Of a stretch of DNA of 64,000 nucleotides, positions 27,374-36,274 are shown one piece after another. Every line of letters begins with the position of its first letter. Positions within the stretch are counted from its first letter, which is position 1. A program made the translations under genes and the position numbers. The DNA is from Streptomyces noursei. GTDB lineage: Bacteria; Actinomycetota; Actinomycetes; Streptomycetales; Streptomycetaceae. The stretch covers positions 1 to 64,000 of the forward strand of contig NZ_CP070326.1 of NCBI RefSeq assembly GCF_016917755.1. Reading direction: 5' to 3'. The notes under the pieces were generated by a model that did no database searches, was not told where the DNA came from, and saw only the letters and a list, made by a program, of their open reading frames with translations.

Positions 27374-27796
27374 TCAGGGTGCGGGAGGGAAGGCGCGGGC
27401 CAGGGGTTCCAGGTCTCCGTAGAGGGCGGCGTGGAGTGCGGCGGCGAGTTCGCGGGCTCGTTCTTCGCTGCGCACGCCGTGCATCATGAAGTAGACGGGT
27501 CCCGTGTAGGCGCCGAAATCGACCTCGCGGTTGTCGACCAGGCGGCGGATCGCGGCCCGGATGGCATCGTTGACGGCATCGGCGACCGTGTGGCCGGAGC
27601 CGGCGGTGAGGGTGTCCGCCTTCACGGTCCACTGCTGGCCTTCGGGTTCGATGGCGACGAATACAACGTTGTGCGCCATTGCGTTGCGGTAGGCGTCGTG
27701 GAAGGCGTTGGTACCGGTGACGTACGGGATGAGGGGAGCGGGGCAGGGAACCGGCAGCGGCTGCACCTGTGCATTCTGCCAAGAAGTGACGTTCAT
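27374..27796 (-). CDS. Hypothetical protein
   Basis: 140 residues from ATG 27796. Soluble alpha/beta composition with VVFVAIEPEGQQWTVKADTL, then a helical region VADAVNDAIRAAIRRLVDNR and PVYFMMHGVRSEERARELAA. No domain recognised and no clear ribosome binding site. It is convergent with the TsaC gene. Confidence 0.55.
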   Translation of the reverse strand: MNVTSWQNAQVQPLPVPCPAPLIPYVTGTNAFHDAYRNAMAHNVVFVAIEPEGQQWTVKADTLTAGSGHTVADAVNDAIRAAIRRLVDNREVDFGAYTGPVYFMMHGVRSEERARELAAALHAALYGDLEPLARAFPPAP

Positions 27797-28092
27797 CCGC
27801 GGCCGCGACGCGATGGCAGTGCACGTTGAGTGATCATCTTCGCCGCGAAACGGGGGTTTCCGCCTTCTCGCGGCCCCTGACCCGACGTCGGTGCACAATC
27901 AGGGGCCGCTGACATGCGAGCGCCGTGTCGCCTCCTCCAACGTCACCACCACGGGTGGGACCCGCCGCCGTCAACCGCGAGCGCGTCCCGCTGCCGTGGG
28001 AGGTGGCCGTCATGCCGGGGCCCTCCGGCAGGTGCCCCGACATTGTTCCTCCGACCGGGGCACATCATGCCGATCAGCCAGGCGGGGAGCGG

Positions 28093-28734
28093 TCAGGATG
28101 CGGCGGGGACCGCCGCATCGAGGCCGCGAGAGGCGACGAGCTGTGCACTGCCGTCGGCCAGCCGGTAGGACAGCCCCACCACGCCGAGCCGGCCGGTGGC
28201 CACCCGCTCGGCCAGGGCGCGGGAGCGTTCGAGCAGCAGGTCCACGGTGTTCTCGATGTGCTCGGCCAGGATTTCTTCGGCCTGGTCGCGTCCGGCGGCG
28301 CGGGCTGCCAGCACGCTCGGGGTCACCCGTTCGACAACGTCACGGACGAAGCCGCCGGGCACTCTGCCGCCGTCGGCTGCGGCCCGGGCGGCTGCGATGG
28401 CCCCGCACGAGTCGTGGCCGAGCACGACGACCAGCGGGGCGTCGAGCACGCTCACGCCGTATTCGATGGAACCGAGGACTTCTGCACCGGCGACATGCCC
28501 CGCGGTGCGCACCACGAACAGGTCGCCCAGGCCGCGGTCGAAGATGATCTCGGCGGCCAGCCGGGAGTCGGAGCACCCGAACAGCACGGCGAAGGGCTGC
28601 TGGGACGGTGCGATCTCGGTGCGGCGTATGGCGTCCTGGTTCGGGTGCTCGGGGGTGCCTGAGACGAAGCGCTGGTTACCGGCCAGCAGCAGCTTGAATG
28701 CGTCGCGGGGCGTCGGGTTCTGGATCTCGGTCAT
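28093..28734 (-). CDS. Beta-class carbonic anhydrase
   Basis: 213 residues. Zinc ligands are in VLFGCSDSRL (Cys, with the Asp-Arg dyad) and VVLGHDSCGAI (His, Cys). FVVRTAGHV completes the active-site pocket. The enzyme hydrates CO2 to bicarbonate in the cytosol. The length and motif order are normal for the family. The gene is isolated; bicarbonate is a TsaC substrate, but a link between the two genes is only speculation. Confidence 0.92.
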   Translation of the reverse strand: MTEIQNPTPRDAFKLLLAGNQRFVSGTPEHPNQDAIRRTEIAPSQQPFAVLFGCSDSRLAAEIIFDRGLGDLFVVRTAGHVAGAEVLGSIEYGVSVLDAPLVVVLGHDSCGAIAAARAAADGGRVPGGFVRDVVERVTPSVLAARAAGRDQAEEILAEHIENTVDLLLERSRALAERVATGRLGVVGLSYRLADGSAQLVASRGLDAAVPAAS

Positions 28735-28990
28735 GGCGGCAGCCTACGAGCGGGCACCAGCCGTCGCACGGCCTGGTGCCGCCGGAGTTCGCCGGATCGG
28801 GCCACGCTGACGGCCTTGTCATCACTCCCAGGCGCCGGGCGAGGACGGCCTCGGCGTCGAATCTCAGCGCGCGGCGCTGTTTTCCCGCCCCGTACGGCCA
28901 CCGGACCACAACCCTCCGTTCGTCGTCCACATCCGCACAACGAGCCAGGCGCCGCTCGCGCTGTCGGCCCAACGAGCGGACCGCCCGCGA

Positions 28991-29215
28991 TCACTCGCCG
29001 TCCCCTCCGTTGCGGGCCTGCGCCAGCAGTTGAGCCACCACGTCCTTCGCCCCGTCCTGCTCAGCGAGCGCGTCTGTCACCTCGTCGCTCGTGCCGTCGA
29101 ACACCTGCCGGGTGAACCGTTCCATCAGCTCGGGGTCGGTGCTGCTGCCGGGTCCGGTGAGGTCCACCCGGGTCGGCCGGCGCGGGGCGATGATCTCCGG
29201 CTGGCCGGCCATCAC
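28991..29215 (-). CDS. Small hypothetical protein co-transcribed with the membrane protein
   Basis: 74 residues, acidic, hydrophilic (LMERFTRQVFDGTSDEV, DVVAQLLAQARNGGDGE). Its ATG overlaps the stop of the upstream membrane-protein gene by 4 nt, so the two are translationally coupled. No domain recognised; perhaps a partner of the membrane protein. Confidence 0.65.
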   Translation of the reverse strand: MMAGQPEIIAPRRPTRVDLTGPGSSTDPELMERFTRQVFDGTSDEVTDALAEQDGAKDVVAQLLAQARNGGDGE

Positions 29216-29901
29216 GCCGCCTGCCCGGTGGCGGCGATGGGGGTGATCGTCAGGCCGCGGCTGCGCAGCCCGTTGCGGCGCAGGTAGGCACGCCCGAAGA
29301 ACCGCTGGAAGGCCAGGATCGCCAGCAGGGTCACCCCCAGCAGCACGTCATCGAGGACCGGCACCAGGTCGACTGGCAGGGTCATCGCCAAGACGACCCG
29401 CACTGTGCTGTCGATCAGGCAGGCGACGCCCCAGAACGCGCTGCAGATCCACAGCATCCGGCGGAACGCCGGATACCGGTCCCAGTTGTCCTTCAGTGTC
29501 TGCTGCTTGTCCTCGTCCACGACGATCCGGGTCGCCTCGTAGAGGAATGGCCGCCGGGACAGCAGGGTGCACAGCATCCACACGCCGATCGCGGCCATGC
29601 CCCACCCGTTGCGGATCAGCAGCAGCCGCGGGCTGCCGGTGACCAACGACATCGCAACGGTCAGGCCCATCGCGGCGAGCATGAAGAGCTGCAAGCCGCC
29701 GATCCGGCGCTCGGTGACCAGGCCACGGACCATCCCGGCTGCCGGGATGACGGCACCGGTCAGCAGTGCGAGGAACTGGTTCACCCCCAGCCAGCGCAGG
29801 CCGTAGAAGAGGGCGAGCGGGACGATCACATGGACCAGCAGGACACGACTTAAGCCTCCGCCGGACCGTGCGGGGCGCTGCGCGATTGGACTCTGTGCCA
29901 C
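29212..29901 (-). CDS. Integral membrane protein, VC0807-like
   Basis: 229 residues from GTG 29901, which has AGGAAGG 7 nt upstream; this start drops the unlikely leader of the longer frame. Six or so membrane helices are visible (LLVHVIVPLALFYGL, FLALLTGAVIPAAGM, LQLFMLAAMGLTVAM, AIGVWMLCTLLS, MLWICSAFWGVACLI, VLLGVTLLAILAFQ). It resembles VC0807-family proteins of unknown role. It lies 53 bp after a truncated TetR gene in the same direction. Confidence 0.75.
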   Translation of the reverse strand: MAQSPIAQRPARSGGGLSRVLLVHVIVPLALFYGLRWLGVNQFLALLTGAVIPAAGMVRGLVTERRIGGLQLFMLAAMGLTVAMSLVTGSPRLLLIRNGWGMAAIGVWMLCTLLSRRPFLYEATRIVVDEDKQQTLKDNWDRYPAFRRMLWICSAFWGVACLIDSTVRVVLAMTLPVDLVPVLDDVLLGVTLLAILAFQRFFGRAYLRRNGLRSRGLTITPIAATGQAA

Positions 29902-29954
29902 AACACAACCTTCCTGAAAGTGGATTCCCAAGGGCGGGCGCCCAGGCGCCGGGG

Positions 29955-30490
29955 TCAGCCGGAGCGGGTGGCCAGCGCGAACGCGGTGACCAGCTCGCGG
30001 GTGTACGCGTCGAAGTCCAGCCCCGGCTCGCCGCGCAGCCGCTGGGCCGCAGCGTCGACGGCACCGCGGATCATCACCGCCATCGAACGGACGTCGAAGT
30101 CGCGGAACTCACCGCTGCGCCGCCCTGCCGACAGCAGCTCCTCCAGCCCGCGCACGCTCGGCTCCTGCGCGCCCTGCGACGTGTACGGCGCTCCGCCCGC
30201 ATCGCGTGCATGCGGCCCGATCTCAGTGAGCGCCACCATCTCCCGCGGGTGCTCGCGCAGGAATTGCAGGTTGGCCTCCAGATACGCCCGCAGCTTGCCG
30301 GCCACCGTCTCCTCCGCCGCCATCCGGGCGCCGATGAACTCCGCCCCGGCCGTGAACACCTCCCGCACGATCTGGTGCATCAGATCGCCCTTGTCAGCGA
30401 AGTGGTACGAAATCATCCGCGGGCTGCTCAACCCAGCCCGCTCAGTGATCTTGGCGAACGACGCCCTGGTGTAGCCGAGTGGAAGGAGGT
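29955..30490 (-). pseudogene. TetR-family regulator lacking its N-terminus
   Basis: The reading LGYTRASFAKITERAGL, SSPRMISYHFADKGDLMHQI is the second half of a TetR helix-turn-helix, followed by an intact-looking ligand domain (LREHPREMVALTEIGPHA, FDVRSMAVMIRGAVDAAAQR). The first roughly 25 residues and the promoter are gone; the sequence upstream of 30490 is the 3' part of an IS630 transposase. The truncation point and the missing transposase C-terminus coincide, so one deletion removed both. It probably once regulated the membrane-protein operon. Confidence 0.7.
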
Positions 30491-30606
30491 GATCCAGTCG
30501 TGCTTGTCGATGAAGGTGCGCATTCCGGTATCGCGGTGGACGGTGAAGTCGATCCGGGGCGCGGTTCCGGTCTCGTCGACCGGCCCGTTTCCCCGGACCG
30601 CTTCCC

Positions 30607-30640
30607 GCACCCGGCGTGCCCGTTTCCGAGCACCGGGCGC
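30607..30640 (-). ncRNA. Group II intron domain V
   Basis: The transcript folds as 8-bp lower helix (GCGCCCGG/CCGGGUGC), 6-bp upper helix (UGCUCG/CGGGCA), GAAA tetraloop and a 2-nt CG bulge, exactly the 8-6-4-6-2-8 layout of domain V. The triad at positions 2-4 is CGC rather than the more common AGC. Domain VI and the 3' splice site follow within 64 nt. Confidence 0.8.
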
Positions 30641-30674
30641 TCCACAAGCCCTGTTCAGGGCTTGTGTGTTGTCC

Positions 30675-32105
30675 TCATTCCAGGCCGGGCCATGGAGTCG
30701 GGATGACTGTTCCCCGGTAGCGGTAACGCGTGGTGGTCACCTTTGCCGGGTTGAACAGCGGTCTCTCCTCCGAGGCCGGCCACCATCCGACGTCGCAGTA
30801 GCGTCGACGGAGATCCTTCCATGTGGACCGGCGGTGCTTGCGACGCAACCAGCTCCCGACCTGGCGCCACGTGTAGTAGCTCAGGTAGGCGAAGGTTGCG
30901 CTGGACACGCCGGCCCGGAAGTAGACGCACCAGCCCTTCAGCGTCGGATTGAGGTGACGCAACAGGGCATCGAGCGGCTGGCTCGTGTCCATCGTCCGGC
31001 ACAGTGTTCTGACCTTGCCCGTCACTGCCTTGACGGCTTTGCGGGACGGGTAGGTGTAGATGTAGTGCCGGTTGCTGCCCCGTTTCCGGTGGCGCTGGAT
31101 GCGCCAGCCGAGAAAGTCAAGGCCCTCGTCAATGTGGGTAATCAGGGTCTTCTCCGGTGACAGGCGCAGGCCCATCGTGGACAGGACTCCTGCGATCTCC
31201 TCCCGGAGGGCTTCGGCGTCGGCCTTCGTGCCCGTAACCATCAAGCACCAGTCGTCCGCGTAGCGGACGAGCCGGTAGTTGGGCAGTCGGTGACGGCGGC
31301 GCTTGGCCCGTTCCGTCTGACTGGAAGCGGGCCCGCCGGGTCCTTGGGCGATGTGCTCGTCCAGGACCGTCAGGGCCACGTTGCTCAGCAGCGGCGAAAG
31401 GATCGAACCCTGCGGGGTTCCGGCGCGGTTCTCCCTCAGCATGCGATCCTCTCCGAGGATGCCTGCCTTGAGAAACGCCTTCACCAGTGCCAGGACGCGC
31501 TTGTCCCCGACTCGTGCCCGCACCCGGTCTATCAGGGCCGAGTGTGAGATCTCATCGAAACAGGCCGTGATGTCGCCTTCAACGACCCACTCATAGGAGC
31601 GGGATGCGAAGTAGCGCACCTCAGCCACTGCGTCATGAGCGCGACGGTTCGGACGGAACCCGTAGGAACACGGGTAGAAATCCGCCTCGAAAATCGGCTC
31701 CAGCACCAGCTTCAAGGAAGCCTGGACCACCCTGTCGGCGATGGTGGCGATCCCCAGGCGGCGCAACTTGCCACCCGACTTCGGGATCATCCGCTCCCGC
31801 ACCGGCAGCGGGCGGAAACTGCGGTCCTTGACCTGCGACCGCAGCCCGTCGAGGAACTCCCCGACACCTTGCCCAGCCTCGATGGAACGGGCCGTATGTC
31901 CGTCCACTCCGGCCGTGCGTGCTCCCTTGTTGCCCCGCACCCGGTCCCACGCGACCAGAAGGAACGCGGGGTCGGCAACGAGGTTGTGTAGATCATCGAA
32001 CCTGCGATGAGGATCATCACGGGCCCAACAGTGCAGCTTGGTCTGGATCTTCAGTACCCTGCGCTCCGCCCCAAACAGGACGGAGTCAAGCTCGTCGGTA
32101 TTCAC
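30675..32105 (-). CDS. ltrA: Group II intron reverse transcriptase/maturase
   Basis: 476 residues from GTG 32105 (VNTDELDSVLFGAERRVL). RT blocks are in order: RGNKGARTAGVDG, FRPLPVRERMIPKSGGKLR, ADFYPCSYGFRPNRRAHDA, VVEGDITACFDEISH, RAGTPQGSILSPLLSNVAL, LVRYADDWCLMV (catalytic YADD) and GLRLSPEKT. The thumb/maturase X domain follows (LNPTLKGWCVYFRAG). It ends TPWPGLE without an obvious HNH endonuclease domain. The protein splices the intron RNA and reverse-transcribes it at the target. All catalytic motifs look intact, so activity is plausible. Confidence 0.93.
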   Translation of the reverse strand: MNTDELDSVLFGAERRVLKIQTKLHCWARDDPHRRFDDLHNLVADPAFLLVAWDRVRGNKGARTAGVDGHTARSIEAGQGVGEFLDGLRSQVKDRSFRPLPVRERMIPKSGGKLRRLGIATIADRVVQASLKLVLEPIFEADFYPCSYGFRPNRRAHDAVAEVRYFASRSYEWVVEGDITACFDEISHSALIDRVRARVGDKRVLALVKAFLKAGILGEDRMLRENRAGTPQGSILSPLLSNVALTVLDEHIAQGPGGPASSQTERAKRRRHRLPNYRLVRYADDWCLMVTGTKADAEALREEIAGVLSTMGLRLSPEKTLITHIDEGLDFLGWRIQRHRKRGSNRHYIYTYPSRKAVKAVTGKVRTLCRTMDTSQPLDALLRHLNPTLKGWCVYFRAGVSSATFAYLSYYTWRQVGSWLRRKHRRSTWKDLRRRYCDVGWWPASEERPLFNPAKVTTTRYRYRGTVIPTPWPGLE

Positions 32106-33622
32106 CGGCGACGGCCTCCTGACCTTCCAGTACGTCCACTGCTGACTTGCTGGTCTCCTTCGCCATGTACGCGCCTCTCGCGCGTTCGGACTACTACGAG
32201 ACCTCCGCCCCGCCCGACGGCCATCAGTCGGCAACGGACCTGCCCGCCGCCGCACCGGATGCACGGCGGAAAGGGCGACCGCAGGCGGTTCCCACGTTCA
32301 CCACAGAATCGATCGAGGAGGGAGGTGCCCGCCTCTACCCCGACAGCCTCGCCATGCCTACGCCGCAGACCTTCGGCATGGCCTCCCCACCGGACCTAAA
32401 AACCGGCTTCGGAGTTGAACGCCACCCAGACGAGTGACGGTCACGCGCTGCAACCCGGCCCGTATCCGTCAGATTTGAGCCGAGCGGGACACTTACGGGG
32501 CGTCAGACAGCGGTTCCTCTCGTACACCTTCTCCTCACTGCTTGCCGGACCCAGGCCGTCTGACAGTGCCGACCCGTCCCGTACTTTGTCAGGGCTGCTT
32601 CCCGCCGCCACCTGCGTTCCCAGGCAGCGACTGCCCTCAGCTTCACCGGACGGCTGCGACCGCCCAGCGGTGGAGTCCCTTCACCTCCACTCGATTCCGT
32701 CGCGCCTCGTGGCGCACTTCAAGTTGTCCCAGATGAGGACGATCGGGCCGTTGAGCTGCTGGTGGGCGGCGATCAGAAGGTCGCGGTAATCGGTCCAGGC
32801 GAAACTACGTCGACCCCCACGTGTGTGATCCGAGTGCCGTTTGGGCCGGTAGATCAGACGGGAGGGCTCACCGTGCTTGTAGCAGGTGAGTGCGGCGATC
32901 GAGATGCGGCGCTGGGAGCGGCCCCGCACCCGGACCACGGGAGTGCGGCCACACGGCGACCAGGTCCGGGAGGTCGGCGGCGTCACGGAGAATCCGGCTT
33001 CGTCTTCGAAGACCAGCCAGGCCCCGAGCGCCGCCGCGGCCTTTCCACGGCCGGCCAGGTCTCTTTCACCCAGCCGGCGACCGCCTGCTCGTCGCGTTCG
33101 GTCGCGCGACGGGCCGGGACCTGATGGCTCCACCCGTGCCGCCGCAGCATCTGAGCGATGCCGGAGAGTGTGATGCTCTTGTGGAACCGTCGGCCGATGA
33201 GGATCTTGATGCGCTGCAGGGTCCAGGTCTGGCCCGGCCAGCCATGGGCGACAGGTCCCTTGGCCAACTCCTTTTCCAGCACGGTGAACAGGGTCTGGCT
33301 CAGCTTCGGTCGACCCGGCGATCCTTGGGACCGCAAGGCCGGCGGTCCGCCTTCCTCCCATGCACCACGCCACCGCTGCACCGACCGCACGCTGACCCGT
33401 AATCGCCGCGCGATCACCGCGTTGTCCTGCCCGCCGGCGAACATCTCCGAGGCTTCCATGCGGATGCGCTCACGAAACGCACGCTGTTCGTCAGTCAGAC
33501 CACCGCCCTGCGGATGCCTCATAGCCGAGACATACCGCGATGATCACAACCTGTCAGCAGCTACGACAACACAACTACATGCTCAGTAGACCACCCGGGA
33601 TGATCTCCAAGCCGCTACACGG

Positions 33623-34270
33623 TCATGCCAAGCCGAACCATGGCAGGCACTCCGACAACCCCTCCATCTTCACCAAGACCAGCTGGTGTTGTCGCCATAG
33701 TTCAGCAGTGAGGCGGAGCCTGCGTAGCACGGCGGGCTCACCGCGTACGGCATGACGTTCAATGCCGTCCTCGTGATAGCCGAGCTTGCGCGAAACTTCC
33801 ATCGAGCCTGCGTTGTCCACATATGCTCCAGAGATAGCGTGCTGTGCACCGAGTCCGGCGAAGGCCAGGTGGAGGACAGCCGCGCGCATCTCAGTCCCCA
33901 GGCCCTGGCGGTGATAGGCCCTGCCCAGCCAGGAGCCAGTGCCTACTTCACGACGGACCGAAAAATCCCGGGCACCGATGCCCTGCGTGCCCACGACAAT
34001 GCCGTCGCGCACGACCGCCAGGTTCAACTCCCAGTTCTCCGGCTGCCACTCACCCCAGGAGCGCCAGTGGTACTGCAGGACACTCTGAGCACGCTGCTCG
34101 GGCCCGGCATCGGTCCATGCCACGGTGAACGGCTGCACCGCCGGATCATGCACACCATCGGCTGCCAACGAAGCCAACTCGGCGAGATCATCCAGGTTGG
34201 GCAACCGAAGCTCCAACCGCGGTGTGGTCAACCGTAGGCCCGCAAGCGGCCAGTGGGTTAGCAGAGTCAT
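33623..34270 (-). CDS. GNAT-family N-acetyltransferase (RimJ/RimL type)
   Basis: 215 residues. It starts LRLTTPRLELRLPNLDDL, the usual RimL opening. Motif A is YHRQGLGTEMRAAVL (about residues 118-132), followed by SGAYVDNAGSMEVSRKLGYHEDG. The C-terminal LRLTAELWRQHQLV matches complete family members, so the nearby IS630 copy did not truncate it. Likely acetylates an amino group of a small molecule or ribosomal protein. Confidence 0.87.
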   Translation of the reverse strand: MTLLTHWPLAGLRLTTPRLELRLPNLDDLAELASLAADGVHDPAVQPFTVAWTDAGPEQRAQSVLQYHWRSWGEWQPENWELNLAVVRDGIVVGTQGIGARDFSVRREVGTGSWLGRAYHRQGLGTEMRAAVLHLAFAGLGAQHAISGAYVDNAGSMEVSRKLGYHEDGIERHAVRGEPAVLRRLRLTAELWRQHQLVLVKMEGLSECLPWFGLA

Positions 34271-34505
34271 GACCAGGGATTCTCCTCACTCCCAGCCATC
34301 GTGACCACTAGATTTTCGAGGGTAGGCGTGTTGCGGAGGCCGTTTCCTACGCCCCCAACCAGGTGGACCTATTCGGTCAGGGCGCCGTGGGCGCGGGTGC
34401 GGGACAGCTGCAGCCGGTGCGGGGCGTTCTGCGCGATGTTCACCAGGTGGGCCGGCGTGCTGTCCACCGGTGTCAGCGCAGTGGGTCCGTCGACCGCGAG
34501 CTCCG

Positions 34506-34541
34506 GTGAAGGCCCGGTGGATCCCACCACCGGGCCTTCAC
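34506..34541. terminator. Strong bidirectional hairpin
   Basis: Perfect 15-bp stem: GTGAAGGCCCGGTGG (34506-34520) with its complement at 34527-34541 and a 6-nt loop. It lies 89 bp before the IS3 orfA start. No gene ends immediately beside it, so it may mark the end of a lost gene or protect the IS from read-through. Confidence 0.5.
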
Positions 34542-34629
34542 AGCGTCCGCGGGCTCCGTCGGCTGTGATGCCTCTCCTGTCCCTCCCCTCGTAGCGTGGA
34601 GTCCGCGATTGCAGGGGAAGTTGAGGTTC

Positions 34630-34959
34630 ATGGGGTCCAAGCAACGGACGTATACGCCTGAGTTTCGTGAGGGTGCTGGACGTATCGTGATCGAGACGGG
34701 CAGGCCGATCCCGGAGGTCGCCGAGAAGCTCGGCGTGCACTCCGGCACGCTGCATAGCTGGGTGTCTCGGTGGCGGCGCAACGAGTCGACGTCGTCCGAC
34801 CTGCCGGCCGAGCCCGCGCCGGGTGGACGGATGCGCGAGGCCGAGCGCGCCGAGCTGGAGCGGCTGCGGCGGGAGATGAGCGAGAAGAACAAGCGAATAC
34901 GGGAGCTGGAGATGGAGCGTGATGTCCTCAAGCGATGCATGGTCCTCTGGGTGAAGTGA
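34630..34959 (+). CDS. IS3-family transposase OrfA
   Basis: 109 residues: helix-turn-helix (YTPEFREGAGRIVIETGRP, VAEKLGVHSGTLHSWVSRW) followed by a leucine-zipper region (RAELERLRREMSEKNKRIRE). It binds IS ends and, through -1 frameshifting, supplies the N-terminus of OrfAB. ATG 34630; overlaps orfB by 25 nt as usual. The partner orfB is chimeric, so the pair is not functional as a transposase. Confidence 0.85.
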   Translation: MGSKQRTYTPEFREGAGRIVIETGRPIPEVAEKLGVHSGTLHSWVSRWRRNESTSSDLPAEPAPGGRMREAERAELERLRREMSEKNKRIRELEMERDVLKRCMVLWVK

Positions 34960-35882
34960 CCGAGACTAACCCGGCCGCCCTGGTCGTGTTCATCGGTAGC
35001 CAGAGGACCGAGCACCGCGTCCCGCACCGTCTGGCCTGCCAGGTCCTGGGGGTGTCGGAGTCCTGGTTCTACAAGTGGCGTGAGAGGCCCACCACCGCGC
35101 GTGAGGCGCGGCGCGGACAGCTGGCCGACGCGATACGGCGGATCTTCGAGAGCTCCGGCGGCACCTACGGATCCCCGAAGGTCTGGCTCCTCCTGGTCCG
35201 CGCGGGCTGGCGCGTCTCGGTGAACACTGTGGCCCGGCTGATGGCCGAAATCGGCCTGGCCGGACGGAAGATCCGCCGGCGGCGCGGGCTGGCCCGGCCC
35301 GGCAAACGGCCCGCGTTCCCGGACCTCGTGCGGCGGGACTTCACCGCCGACGCTCCGGACCAGGTGTGGTGCGGCGACATGACCGAGATCACCACCGGCG
35401 AGGGCAAGCTCTACCTGGCCACGGTCATCGACCTGTTCTCCCGGCGCCTGCTCGGCTACGCAATGGGCTCCCACCACGACGCCGAACTGGTCCTGGCCTC
35501 CTTGAACATGGCCGCCGCCACCCGCGGCGGCGACGTGAAGGGCGTGCTCGACGTGGAGATCGTGCACCGCGAGCCGGGTACGAAAGGGTTCACCCCACAA
35601 CCGAAGTGGTGGGCGATCGAGCAGACTCTCGGCACGCTCATGCCGCACAGACGTCTCGTGCGTGACTTCGAGACCAGACCGTCCAGCTCGGCGGCCTGGA
35701 TCCACTGGTCCATGACCGACCTCATGCTCCGCCGCCTCACCCGCTCCACCGCTGCGACCTGGCGCGCCCCGCACGCCCAGCACCCCGCACCCCCGACGCG
35801 CAGGAGCCCTGGTGAAGCATCTCCTGGACAAGATCGAGGCCCGGCAGCAGCTGGTACGCGAGACGGCCGGACAGTTGCGTGA
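34935..35882 (+). pseudogene. IS3 OrfB fused in frame to an IS5-type transposase C-terminus
   Basis: Residues 1 to about 205 are IS3 OrfB: RVPHRLACQVLGVSESWFYK, GSPKVWLLLVRAGWRVSVNTVARLM split motifs, and DQVWCGDMTEITT with the first catalytic Asp. At GGDVKGV the expected HSDxGSxY block is replaced by LDVEIVHREPGTKGFTPQ, KWWAIEQTLGTLMPHRRLVRD and IHWSMTDLMLRRL, which is the C-terminal end of an IS5-group transposase. The second and third catalytic residues of either family cannot cooperate. The junction near 35545 keeps the frame, a chance product of deletion or recombination. Confidence 0.72.
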
Positions 35883-36234
35883 GCAGATCGGGCTCCTCAC
35901 CGAACAACTCGCCGCCGCCGAACGCACTCTGGAACGCCTGGACATTACCCGCGAGACGGTGCTGGAACCGGCCGCCGAGGACGGCATCGAGCCACCGGAG
36001 CCGCTGCCGCCCGGCTACCGCGAGGTCCGCGCCGCCATCGAGCGGGCCGGGCGTGGGCTCCGTGCGAAAGAGGTCTGCGAGGTTCTGGGCATTGGCACCG
36101 AGCCGCGGCACACCGAAAGCGTCCGCGCCAAGCTGAAACGCCTGGTCGACCGCGACATCCTCACCGAGCCCGAACCCGGCCTGTTCACCCTCGCCCAGCC
36201 CGTACCGGCCACTTTGGACCTCAACTCAACCTGA
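35812..36234 (+). CDS. Coiled-coil/winged-helix protein of mobile-element context
   Basis: 140 residues from GTG 35812. The N-terminal half is a long coiled coil (DKIEARQQLVRETAGQLRE, LLTEQLAAAERTLERLDI). The C-terminal half is a small winged helix (GLRAKEVCEVLGIGTEPRHT, RAKLKRLVDRDILTEPEPGL). Homologues are frequent near Streptomyces transposases; a fragment of one lies at 24235-24405. Function not established; DNA binding is a reasonable guess. Its last codons (NST-stop) are part of the direct repeat at 36222. Confidence 0.6.
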   Translation: MKHLLDKIEARQQLVRETAGQLREQIGLLTEQLAAAERTLERLDITRETVLEPAAEDGIEPPEPLPPGYREVRAAIERAGRGLRAKEVCEVLGIGTEPRHTESVRAKLKRLVDRDILTEPEPGLFTLAQPVPATLDLNST

Positions 36235-36268
36235 AATTCGGCGAACCATCACAGAACACCAATTCAGA
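36222..36268 (+). repeat. Direct repeat copy 1 flanking the DoxX/TetR pair
   Basis: 47 bp starting CAACTCAACCTGAAATTCGG; it matches 37491-37537 with 7 mismatches and no gaps. It begins in the last codons of the winged-helix gene and includes its stop. Confidence 0.7.
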
Positions 36269-36274
36269 GGTCGC

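Larger units (their letters stand above)
30543..32717 (-). mobile_element. Group II intron, apparently full length
   Basis: 2,175 bp on the minus strand. The 5' end is GTGCG at 32717, directly after exon codons TTG AA; the 3' end is ...TTCAC at 30543, and the next exon base C completes AAC. It has an ORF for a reverse transcriptase/maturase (30675-32105) and a 34-nt domain V at 30607-30640. Group II introns excise as RNA lariats and move by retrohoming into DNA. The boundaries are supported independently by the consensus ends and by seamless restoration of the host IS630 transposase frame. Confidence 0.85.
30491..33522 (-). pseudogene. IS630-family transposase interrupted by a group II intron
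   Basis: The gene starts at 33522 with helix-turn-helix regions (DNAVIARRLRVSVRSVQRW and a following winged domain). Near 33035 the frame shifts, and the catalytic part reads WLVFEDEAGFSVTPP and GPIVLIWDNL. The group II intron occupies 30543-32717. Beyond it the gene resumes in frame as NVHRDTGMRTFIDKHDWITSFH, after which the expected LPxYAPxLNPVE segment is deleted at the TetR junction. Joining exons gives LIWDNLNVHRDTGM exactly as in relatives. The element is dead through the frameshift and the 3' deletion. Confidence 0.78.

Noticed and set aside
26256..27824. 522-residue minus-strand open frame
   Set aside because: Antisense shadow of the TsaC gene and its neighbour; Arg/Pro/His-rich without any motif.
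28093..28734. Functional link of carbonic anhydrase to TsaC through bicarbonate
   Set aside because: They are separated by a hypothetical gene, lie on opposite strands, and nothing in the sequence supports joint regulation.
30543..32717. A retron or DGR-type reverse transcriptase system
   Set aside because: The RT has group II maturase features (RGNKGARTAGVDG opening, X domain) and lies between intron boundaries with a domain V; there is no template repeat or retron RNA.
33000..33060. Programmed frameshift in the IS630 transposase at about 33035
   Set aside because: IS630 elements can use frameshifting, but no slippery heptamer or following pseudoknot is visible. A plain mutation is the simpler reading.
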